Shown here: positions 45,780 to 53,287 of the stretch, one piece after another | How the letters are laid out: each line of letters opens with the position of its first letter | Numbering within the stretch: the first letter of the stretch is position 1 | Assembly: GCF_000745215.1 (NCBI RefSeq) | Contig: NZ_JQNK01000004.1 | Span: 64,501-128,500, forward strand | DNA from: Methylosinus sp. PW1 | Lineage (GTDB): Bacteria > Pseudomonadota > Alphaproteobacteria > Rhizobiales > Beijerinckiaceae | Direction of reading: 5' to 3' | Length of the DNA: 64,000 bases | Translations under genes and position numbers: made by a program | The notes under the pieces: model-generated | The model's database searches: none | Seen by the model: the letters and a program-made list of their open reading frames with translations, nothing else | What the model was told of the DNA's origin: nothing

Positions 45780-46442
45780 TCACTCCTCCGCCGCGACCTG
45801 CCGGGCGTCGGAAAAAGCCTTGACGGCGAGGCCTGCGACTCCGATTGCGGCGAGGATCAGTATCGCGGCGTCCAGCCGGGCCGCGCCGCCTGGCGCCGTC
45901 GCATCGATTCCGCTGGCGTGAGCGATGAAAGGCCAGGCGGCCATGAGAATGCGGAACTCGGTCGGGCCGAGACCTATATAGGTCATCGGCCGCGCGTGAA
46001 GCGCGATCGTGCGCACGTAATTATAGGCCGAGAACAGCAGATAGCAGGCGAGAATGACCAAGGCCGACTGAAGCGATAGAAATGGCGACGCGCCGAACAT
46101 CACGATCAGCAGGACTTGCGACATCATATCATTGGACTGGCCGATGACATCGAGCCGAGGATGCGTCAGCTTGCGGCGTCGGGAGAGCGGGCCGTCGAGC
46201 GCCATGCCGAGCCAATTGAGGAATATTCCGGCGACGAAGACCAGCAGCCACGCGGGCGACCAGCGGCAGCCGACCAGCGCCGCTGCGGCGATGACGGCGC
46301 CTATGACTCCGACCTTGGTCAGGCGCAGAGGCGTGACCGAGTCTGGCAGCGCCGCGAGGATCACGTCGGCGAGCTTTTGCTCGCTCGCGGCGAGAAAGCT
46401 CCGATCGACTCGTTCGCTATGCTGACCGAGGAGATACGCCAC
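45780..46442 (-). CDS. CDP-alcohol phosphatidyltransferase-like membrane protein, degenerate active site
   Basis: The product has 220 residues and about five or six hydrophobic helices. It aligns with CDP-alcohol phosphatidyltransferases around ALDGPLSRRRKLTHPRLDVI then GQSND. The family signature is DxxDGxxAR(x8)GxxxDxxxD. Here DG and the last D are present, but the first Asp is Met, Ala of AR is Ser, the Gly is Leu and the third Asp is Gly. Loss of two metal-binding Asp residues argues against normal catalysis. It lies downstream of tpsB (68-bp gap) on the same strand and may share its transcript. It could be a pseudoenzyme or a distant subfamily. Confidence 0.6.
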   Translation of the reverse strand: MAYLLGQHSERVDRSFLAASEQKLADVILAALPDSVTPLRLTKVGVIGAVIAAAALVGCRWSPAWLLVFVAGIFLNWLGMALDGPLSRRRKLTHPRLDVIGQSNDMMSQVLLIVMFGASPFLSLQSALVILACYLLFSAYNYVRTIALHARPMTYIGLGPTEFRILMAAWPFIAHASGIDATAPGGAARLDAAILILAAIGVAGLAVKAFSDARQVAAEE

Positions 46443-46510
46443 GCTTCACCCATTTCTCTTGTCGGGCGCCGATCTTCCCTTGTTCGTCTCGCGTCCGACG
46501 CGGCCGTCCT

Positions 46511-48238
46511 TCAGAAGGTGAATCCGACCTGCAGCAAGCCCTTCGTATGCCGGTCATAGGCGGTCGCGCCGCTGTTCGCGCCATAGGTATGCGCGGCTTG
46601 CGCCTTCAGCACCAGAAGGCTGCCGCCGCCTATGTCATAGGTCGCATAATAGCCGACGCCGAGATCGTTCACACCCGTATAGCTGCGCTGCGTCGTCGTA
46701 TAGGAGCCGTTCTCCAGCCACACGGCGCCTATGTCGGTGAAGACGCCCAGCGCATGGCGGTAATTCTCGATCTGCGGCAGCGCATATTTCAATTCGGGCG
46801 TCACGATATAGCCACTGTCGCCCGCGAGGCCTTCGTCGAAGGAGCGCACCCCCCAGAAGCCGCCGAGGCTGAATTGTTCGCTGGTGTCGAGATTGCCGTT
46901 GAGCGACTTCTGCGCGCGAAGATAGGTCGACAGCGAGAATTTCTCGTCGAGCGCGATCGTCGCGTTCACCGAGAGGTTGATGCGGTAGAAATTGCCCACC
47001 GTATCGGCGCCGGCGCGGTTCTGAATCTTCTGTGTGAGGTCGAGATAATCGACATAGCCCGAGGTGAAGGAGAGTGTCGAGCTCGTCGCCAGCGGCAGGC
47101 CGAACAGATCCTGCGCCGTGTCGCGCGTCACGCCCAAAGTGCCGAGCGCGATGTTGCGATTGGCGGTCGACGTCCCCGCGATCTCGTCGTTCAGCCATTT
47201 GTGGGTGAAATTCGCCCAGAGCGAAACGCTTTCCTCGCGCTGGCGTATCAGCGCATAGCTCAGCGTTCCGGCGACCGCATAGGCGCTGCCGGTAGCGTCG
47301 AGGTCCTTATAGACGCCGCCGAGCGCATATGTCGTGCGATAGGCGCCGATCTCGGCGCGCAGCCCGTCATAACCGAGAGGGAACGAATAGGCGACGCGGC
47401 CATTGGCGAGCGCGGCGCGCTCCGAGACGATGGCGGAGCCCGTCAGGCGATCGCCGAAGCCGAGCGGCGAGTTGATGTTGAAGCCGCCGTTCAGGCGGTC
47501 GCGGCCGGTATAGGGCGAGCCGAAATTGTCGCCCAGCAGATAGCCCGCGACCAGCTTTCCCTCCGGCACGGCGAATTGGAAATCGGAGGTCTCCTGGCCT
47601 TTGCCGGGCGAGACGATGATGCGCGGCACGCCGGCGGCGGGCAGATCGGAGACGAGCAGCAAGGCGCGCTCGAGCGCGTCTTTGTGGATGAGCCCTTCGT
47701 CCTCGAGCGCAGTATCGACGACGCCTTGCAGGAAGGGCGTGTCGATAGCGGAAGAGCTTTTGACGAGCACGCTGCCATATTTGCCGACCACGAGCTCGAT
47801 CTTCAAAGAGCCGTGGCGCGCGTCCTGCGCGGGCACATAGGCCTTGGCGACGAGATATCCCTTGGCGCGATAGAGCAGAGTGACCTTGTCGGCGGCGGCG
47901 TAAATGTCGCCGAGCGTGAGCTTGCGCCCTTCATAGGGCGCGAGAATCTCGCGCAGCTCCGTTTCGTCGACGAGGATCGGGCCTTCGACGATGAAATGCT
48001 TGACGAAGAGCGTCTCCTTGCTGGCGAGAGTGAAGTGCGCCTCGGCGAATTGCGGCAGCACGGGCGCCGCTCTCTCACGCGGCGGCGGCGCCTGGCGCGC
48101 GTCATCCGCCTCGCGGACGGCGGCGCCGACATTATAAGGCAGCACAGGGGTAGGCGCGCTCTGCGCGAAGGCCTGCGGCGCGGCGAGCAGGAGCGCGTGG
48201 GCGGCGGCGCAGGAGAGGAGCAGACGGCGGGAATTCAT
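46511..48238 (-). CDS. TpsB outer-membrane transporter (ShlB/FhaC/HecB family)
   Basis: The product has 575 residues. A signal peptide (LLLSCAAAHALLLAAPQAFA) and a Pro-rich linker precede POTRA-type regions (about 70-225; KHFIVEGPILVDETELREIL, YLVAKAYVPAQDARHGSLKI). A 16-strand barrel follows, with the conserved GFGDRLTGSAIVS and the late loop-6 region SLGGFWGVRSFDEG (VRGY-like motif as VRSF). It ends in Phe, as expected for BAM-inserted barrels. It should export the GLUG protein encoded 33 bp upstream. Confidence 0.93.
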   Translation of the reverse strand: MNSRRLLLSCAAAHALLLAAPQAFAQSAPTPVLPYNVGAAVREADDARQAPPPRERAAPVLPQFAEAHFTLASKETLFVKHFIVEGPILVDETELREILAPYEGRKLTLGDIYAAADKVTLLYRAKGYLVAKAYVPAQDARHGSLKIELVVGKYGSVLVKSSSAIDTPFLQGVVDTALEDEGLIHKDALERALLLVSDLPAAGVPRIIVSPGKGQETSDFQFAVPEGKLVAGYLLGDNFGSPYTGRDRLNGGFNINSPLGFGDRLTGSAIVSERAALANGRVAYSFPLGYDGLRAEIGAYRTTYALGGVYKDLDATGSAYAVAGTLSYALIRQREESVSLWANFTHKWLNDEIAGTSTANRNIALGTLGVTRDTAQDLFGLPLATSSTLSFTSGYVDYLDLTQKIQNRAGADTVGNFYRINLSVNATIALDEKFSLSTYLRAQKSLNGNLDTSEQFSLGGFWGVRSFDEGLAGDSGYIVTPELKYALPQIENYRHALGVFTDIGAVWLENGSYTTTQRSYTGVNDLGVGYYATYDIGGGSLLVLKAQAAHTYGANSGATAYDRHTKGLLQVGFTF

Positions 48239-48271
48239 CTGAGGATCGACCTTTCTGGTCCGGGTGCGTCT

Positions 48272-51200
48272 TTATTGGGCCTTCGGGGAGGGCGCGGAGT
48301 TCTTGCCGTCTGTCCCCAGATCGAAATGTTGGCCGTCGACATCGATGCTGCGAATGCGGGCGCGGTAGTGGGCGCCGGGTGACGAGGCATGGACCTTATG
48401 CGTTCCGCCGCCGGCGGTCGTCGCGGATGCGTGAGGCACGCGGGCGCGGGCGGCCGGCAACGGCGTCTGCGAAGGTTGCTGGCCAGTCACATTATCCTCG
48501 ACGTCTGTCGAGGAATTGGCTGCGGCGACCGCCGCTCTTCCGCCGGCTGTCGAGGCTGCCGCATTCGGAGGCTTCGCCGCGGAGACCTCCGCGGTGTTGG
48601 AGATCACATTGCCGGCCGAGAACGCCGCTTGGCGCGTCTGCGCGAGCTGCGCCGCGGCGCGCGCCTCCGCCTTCACATCGTGATAGCTGCTATTGGCGAG
48701 GGTCCCGGCGTTCAGTCCGACAAGGCCACCAGAGTTGTCGCCTGATCCCGAAACGGAACCGGTCGCGGAAGAGCCCGTCACCGAGCCGGCATTACAGCAA
48801 TCGCTGGCCGCAGCGTTGTTTCCGACGAGTCCGCCGACGTTGCTGGAGCCGCTCACATCGCCGGACGCGGCGGAATTGGAGATCGCGCCGGCGCCGGACG
48901 CTCCTTGGCCGCCTTGATTGAACCCGACCAAGCCGCCGACATTGGTGGTTCCCGAGACATTGCCGCTGGCGCTCGAACTGTCGATGGTCCCGGCATTGCC
49001 GCCGGCGAAACCGCCGGTCCTATCTCCACCAAAGACAGCGCCGGTGGCGGAAGAGCTTGTAATTGTCCCTCCGTTGGAGCCGATAAATCCGCCAGTCCAG
49101 AAACGGCCGGTCACGTCTCCTGACGCGCGACTGTTGCTTATCGTGCCGCTGCTCGTTCCCACCAACCCACCGACGCCGTTGAAGCCAGTCACGTTCCCTG
49201 TGGTATAAGAACCACTTATCGCGCCGCCGATATTGGCCCCGACCAGCCCGCCGACATAGCTCACGTTAGGGGCGTTCACATTGCCGGTCGCATAGCTATT
49301 GCCGATAGTTCCACCGTGGTTTGTGAAGACCAGCACGCCATTCACTCTCGTCGACGTCGACATCGGTATATTGTATCCGACCAAACCGCCGACATATTGG
49401 AAGGTCGACGTCGTGGTGGCATAAGGATTGGAGACATTTCCGGTCGCGTAGGAGCCGTCGATATTGCCGCCATTGTTGTATCCGACGAGACCGCCGATGT
49501 AGGAGCCCGGCGCGGTCACATCTACTGCCGCGTGGGAGTTGAGAATCGTGCCGACAGTCGAGGAGTTCGGGTTGTAGACGTTTTCCCCGACCAATCCGCC
49601 GATATAGTTGCCGTCGCCCGAAGAGGTGTTGGGCGCTCCGAAATTCAGCGTTCCAGCGGCGTAGGAGTTCTGGATGAGGCCGCCATTGTTGATGCCTACT
49701 AGGCCGCCGAAAATGTTGCGGGTAACGGTGGACGGCGAGACAGGCTTCACGGTCCCCAAGGCATAGGAATTCGTGATGACGCCTTGGGCTCCGGGAGCGC
49801 CGCCGGAAGCGTTCATGGCGGAATTCGTGCCGACCAGTCCACCGACCGTGCTTATGCCGGCGACCGTCACATTGGTCCAGGAATTGGCGATCGTCCCACC
49901 GAAGTTGAACCCCGCCAGGCCGCCGACGCCGGAGGCGCCTGTCACGGTTCCCCCGGAGACATAGGCGTTGTTGATCGAGCCCCAGTTCAAATTGACGAGA
50001 GCGCCCATGGTGCCGACGCCTGTCAATGCGACATTGACCAGCCCGATATCGCGGACAGTGGCCGTTCGCGCCGTCGCGGAGCCGATCGTTCCGATGAGCG
50101 AGACCGCAGTGCTCTTTCCTCCCGAGCCCGTCAGATTGCTGATCGTGTGGCCGAGGCCCGCGAACGTGCCGGTGAGCGTGCCGATGACGGGTTTCGCATA
50201 GGTCGCGCCGCTGGCGTCGAGGTCTTGCCCTAGCGCGTAAAGTCCGGTCGCCGTCACGCTGGCGAACGCGTTCAGCGCGCTCATGCTCTGAAGCAGGGTG
50301 TAGCGGGCGCCATTGATCTCGAGGCTGGCGCTCGCGCCGCTCAGCGTGACCTCGGCGCCATTGGCGGTGCTGATGTTGTAATTCGTTCCGGACGTCGCGC
50401 CGCCCGTCGTCGCGAAGCCGCCATAGCTCATCACGAGGCCGGCGCTAGCGCCCGTCGCCGTGATCGGCGCGTTGATGTTGATGTTGCTTGTCGCATTCAA
50501 CGTCAGAATCGTATTGGCAGACCAGCTCACCGCGCTGTCGACATCGATATTGCCATCCGACCCGCTGCCGCTCGTCGACGCCAAAGTGATATTGTTGTTC
50601 GCGAGCAGGCTGCCGAGAAGAGTTCCGGTGATGTCGCCATTCGGCCCGATGGTGAAGCCGTCTGGGTCGATGATCCATGTTCCCGTCTCGCCTGTCGAAG
50701 AAGCGGTCGTCACGACGGCGCTGTCGGCGATCGTCACCTTGTTTCCAGACGTCTCGATCGTTCCACCCTTGCCGCCATTGGGCGCCGAGGCGTCCAGCGC
50801 GCCGGCAACTTTCGTCGTGCCGCCCGAGGCCACCAGCTTGATCTTGCCGACCCGCACCGTTCCGCCGCTCGAAGAGGAGCCGCCGGTCAGATCGGCGAGC
50901 GTGCGAGCCTGGATGACGCCGCTATTGTTCACCTGCGCGGAAAGGACCGCATCGGCGGCCTTCGCCGTCATCACCACTTGGCCGCCGTCGGCCTTGATCA
51001 GCCCCTTATTCGCGACCAGCGCATTATAAGCGCCCTTGTCGATCGTCACGTCGAGCAGCGAGTCTCCGCCGAAATCGAGCGTGATCGCCTCGCCCGAAGC
51101 GAGGGCGATGGTCCCGAGCTTGGCGTCGATCGTCCCCTCATTCGAAACCGTCTTGCCGAGCAGAGCGACATAGCCGCCGTCGGCGGCGTCGATCGCGCCC

Positions 51201-51724
51201 TTATTGACGACTGCGGCGGCGGAGGAGCCGGAGAAAGTGTAATTCCCGGCCATGAAGTTGGAATTGGAGATATCCAGAGTCGAGGCGACGAGGCCGCCGA
51301 CATTCACCTGCGCGTCCTTGGTGAAGAGGATGCCGTTGGAGTTGACGATGAAGACTTTGCCATTGGCGTTGAGCGCGCCGGCGATGACGCTCTGCTCATT
51401 GCCGACCACGCGGTTGAGCGTGACGGAAAGCGCCGAGGGCTGGTAGAAATTGACCGTCTGGCCGAGGCCGATGGAAAAGCTCTGCCAATTGATGATGGCG
51501 CGACTGGTCGACTGCGCGACATTGGTGACGCTGCCAGCGGCGGAGATCGTCGCGGCCCCGTCGACGACGACGCCTCCCGTCGGATTCGCGAGCGCGAAGC
51601 CGGGCAGGCCCAGCACTGCCGCGATCGCCGTCATCGCGGGAGCATTCCGCCTGCGGATTGCTTTATCGACAATCGAGAGGGTCTCGACTCTCTGCTTCTC
51701 GATCCTGGGGCCGCTCATATCCAT
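48272..51724 (-). CDS. TpsA exoprotein: filamentous-haemagglutinin TPS domain with GLUG repeats
   Basis: About 1,150 residues. A long signal peptide ends in GLPGFALA, then the TPS secretion domain starts with NPTGGVVVDGAATI and contains AIINWQSFSIG, NRVVGNEQSVIAGALNANG and VFIVNSNGILF, the standard TpsA motifs. Residues about 575-1010 are a GLUG-repeat region. The C-terminus is Ala/Pro-rich and ends FDLGTDGKNSAPSPKAQ, with no barrel. The product is probably a beta-helical surface adhesin. The start is the ATG at 51724 (AAAGG just upstream; 51718 is an alternative). It precedes its tpsB partner. Confidence 0.92.
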   Translation of the reverse strand: MDMSGPRIEKQRVETLSIVDKAIRRRNAPAMTAIAAVLGLPGFALANPTGGVVVDGAATISAAGSVTNVAQSTSRAIINWQSFSIGLGQTVNFYQPSALSVTLNRVVGNEQSVIAGALNANGKVFIVNSNGILFTKDAQVNVGGLVASTLDISNSNFMAGNYTFSGSSAAAVVNKGAIDAADGGYVALLGKTVSNEGTIDAKLGTIALASGEAITLDFGGDSLLDVTIDKGAYNALVANKGLIKADGGQVVMTAKAADAVLSAQVNNSGVIQARTLADLTGGSSSSGGTVRVGKIKLVASGGTTKVAGALDASAPNGGKGGTIETSGNKVTIADSAVVTTASSTGETGTWIIDPDGFTIGPNGDITGTLLGSLLANNNITLASTSGSGSDGNIDVDSAVSWSANTILTLNATSNININAPITATGASAGLVMSYGGFATTGGATSGTNYNISTANGAEVTLSGASASLEINGARYTLLQSMSALNAFASVTATGLYALGQDLDASGATYAKPVIGTLTGTFAGLGHTISNLTGSGGKSTAVSLIGTIGSATARTATVRDIGLVNVALTGVGTMGALVNLNWGSINNAYVSGGTVTGASGVGGLAGFNFGGTIANSWTNVTVAGISTVGGLVGTNSAMNASGGAPGAQGVITNSYALGTVKPVSPSTVTRNIFGGLVGINNGGLIQNSYAAGTLNFGAPNTSSGDGNYIGGLVGENVYNPNSSTVGTILNSHAAVDVTAPGSYIGGLVGYNNGGNIDGSYATGNVSNPYATTTSTFQYVGGLVGYNIPMSTSTRVNGVLVFTNHGGTIGNSYATGNVNAPNVSYVGGLVGANIGGAISGSYTTGNVTGFNGVGGLVGTSSGTISNSRASGDVTGRFWTGGFIGSNGGTITSSSATGAVFGGDRTGGFAGGNAGTIDSSSASGNVSGTTNVGGLVGFNQGGQGASGAGAISNSAASGDVSGSSNVGGLVGNNAAASDCCNAGSVTGSSATGSVSGSGDNSGGLVGLNAGTLANSSYHDVKAEARAAAQLAQTRQAAFSAGNVISNTAEVSAAKPPNAAASTAGGRAAVAAANSSTDVEDNVTGQQPSQTPLPAARARVPHASATTAGGGTHKVHASSPGAHYRARIRSIDVDGQHFDLGTDGKNSAPSPKAQ
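48680..50010 (-). repeat. GLUG repeat region of TpsA
   Basis: About fifteen copies of a 25-35-residue unit with the core GGLVGxNxGxIxxSYATGxV, for example VGGLVGTSSGTISNSRASGD and VGGLVGNNAAASDCCNAGSV. Such repeats extend beta-helical adhesins. Confidence 0.85.
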
Positions 51725-52307
51725 AAACCTTTTGTCCAAATAGCGCCGAGATGAACCGCGAGGTCCACAAGCCGGCTGGCGACGGCGCTTTCCTCTCGGG
51801 CGTTCGCTCTGCGAGGCCCGAGCTATGTATCTTGTTTATATCGCAATTTACAAAAGAAGGTGCAAAAAAATGGTGCAAATGGGATAAATTTGCGGCATCG
51901 AGTAAAGATCATATAAAACCATCACAAATATCGACAGGGCTCTAAGTTAGACGGCCTCGACGGCGAGGTGAGCGCTCGACCCGAAATTCATCAGGGTTCG
52001 AGCGAGGCGCGCTGCAGCGGCGGCGCTTCCACGAGGGCCGCAACTATTTCCTGCCGATTCGACGCCTTTCTGACGTGATCTTGTCGCGTGACGCATATTC
52101 CCTCTGGCGAAGGCGCGCTATGCGCGACCCGATGCCTACGTCATATATTTTTTGTACATATTTGAGTCTTGACTCCTTTTCATGCCTGCTATTCTATGTA
52201 TTCGAACCAGCCCGAGTGGTTCTGGTGGATCGCCATGCGATTTGCCGCTTTTTCGACGCACACCTCCGTAGCCTATATTGGGCTCTTTTTTAAAGCGAGG
52301 TACAGAA
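51725..52307. other. Divergent intergenic region between tpsA and the ModA-like gene
   Basis: These 583 bp hold no convincing gene. About 51820-51940 is strikingly AT-rich and should contain the tpsA promoter; on the minus strand TTGCAC and GATATA are 17 bp apart there. GGTGCAAA occurs twice (51859-51866, 51872-51879) and may be an operator. The middle (51950-52130) is GC-rich with nothing recognised. The right part carries the ModA-like promoter. Confidence 0.55.
52169..52197 (+). promoter_or_regulatory. Promoter of the ModA-like gene
   Basis: TTGACT (52169-52174) and TTCTAT (52192-52197) with 17-bp spacing, about 110 bp before the start codon. A GAGG ribosome site lies at 52297-52300. Confidence 0.45.
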
Positions 52308-53147
52308 ATGTCACATCACAGAATGAGCGTGCTCGCGGCCGGCGTGTCGGCAGCGGTGCTGGCGATGCATTCGCCAGCTCAGGCCACCACGACAATCACG
52401 GTCGGAGTTGCAGCGAACTTTTCCGGACCGCTCAGTTCCATCATTACGGCGTTCCACAACTACTACTATCCGTCATACGATTTTGCGGTCAATACGATAT
52501 CAAAGTCGACTGGAGCGCTCGAGTCGGATATTATCAGCGGTGGCACGACCGGACCTTATGACTTGTTTCTCGCCGCGGACAAGTCGCATGTCGACGACCT
52601 GGTCACAACTCACTCGAGTCTCGTATATCCCTATACGACGTCTCCAAGCAGTCTTTACGAGTTCCACTATGCTTCTGGCGCCTTGGAGCTATACTCGGAC
52701 AACACGAATGTGTCTTCGGGGCTCCCCAACCCGTTCAATACGGATTTCGTGATCGCCGACCCGACGAATGCGCCATATGGACATGCAGCGCAGCAATTGC
52801 TGGCGGGATCTCCTTGGTATTACACGTCAGCGATACCGGGCGGCTATGTCCATACCGCTTCGAATATCGACAACACATACGCTGCAATTCAAGCTCACAC
52901 CTATGCGTACGGTTTCGTCGCGAAATCGCAGATCTGTAGCTTTGACGGAACAACGTACACCTTCACCGGCAATTCTCATCATTCGTATACGACCGGATAT
53001 GATCCGATTTCGCAATATGGCGTCGAAATCGCCATCTCGTCGCGCACGCCGGATCAGCAAGATGAGCTCGACAAGCTCGTCGACTTTATTCTGAACAATT
53101 CGACAGCGCAGAGCATAATCCGCAGCTATTGCTACACTTATCCGTGA
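52308..53147 (+). CDS. Orphan ModA-like periplasmic substrate-binding protein
   Basis: The product has 279 residues. A signal peptide ends SPAQA before TTTITVGVAANFSGP. The family of molybdate-type oxyanion-binding proteins is recognised from VGVAANFSGPL at the N-terminus, GPYDLFLAADKSHVDDLV (the ADxxxxD strand), DFVIADPTNAPYGHAAQQLL and the C-terminal TPDQQDELDKLVDFIL. No permease or ATPase genes follow, so transport of molybdate is not supported. It is rich in Tyr and Ser, and its DNA is less GC-rich than its neighbours, suggesting a separate origin. It could be a periplasmic binding or sensing protein for another ligand. The start at 52308 has GAGG upstream. Confidence 0.75.
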   Translation: MSHHRMSVLAAGVSAAVLAMHSPAQATTTITVGVAANFSGPLSSIITAFHNYYYPSYDFAVNTISKSTGALESDIISGGTTGPYDLFLAADKSHVDDLVTTHSSLVYPYTTSPSSLYEFHYASGALELYSDNTNVSSGLPNPFNTDFVIADPTNAPYGHAAQQLLAGSPWYYTSAIPGGYVHTASNIDNTYAAIQAHTYAYGFVAKSQICSFDGTTYTFTGNSHHSYTTGYDPISQYGVEIAISSRTPDQQDELDKLVDFILNNSTAQSIIRSYCYTYP

Positions 53148-53153
53148 CGCAAC

Positions 53154-53190
53154 ATGTCTGCGGCGAGGGCTTGTCTCTCGCCGCGGACAT
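53154..53190 (+). terminator. Hairpin after the ModA-like gene
   Basis: ATGTCTGCGGCGAG and CTCGCCGCGGACAT form a 14-bp stem (one G-T pair) with a 9-nt loop, 6 bp after the stop codon. No T-run follows, so termination is likely but not textbook. Confidence 0.6.
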
Positions 53191-53287
53191 AGTGTGAGCA
53201 CGCCCCGAAATCATCCGAGGCGCACGGGTTCGACAATAATGGTTCTTTCGCTCGCTCGCGTTTTTCTAGATAATCGGAATTGTCGAA

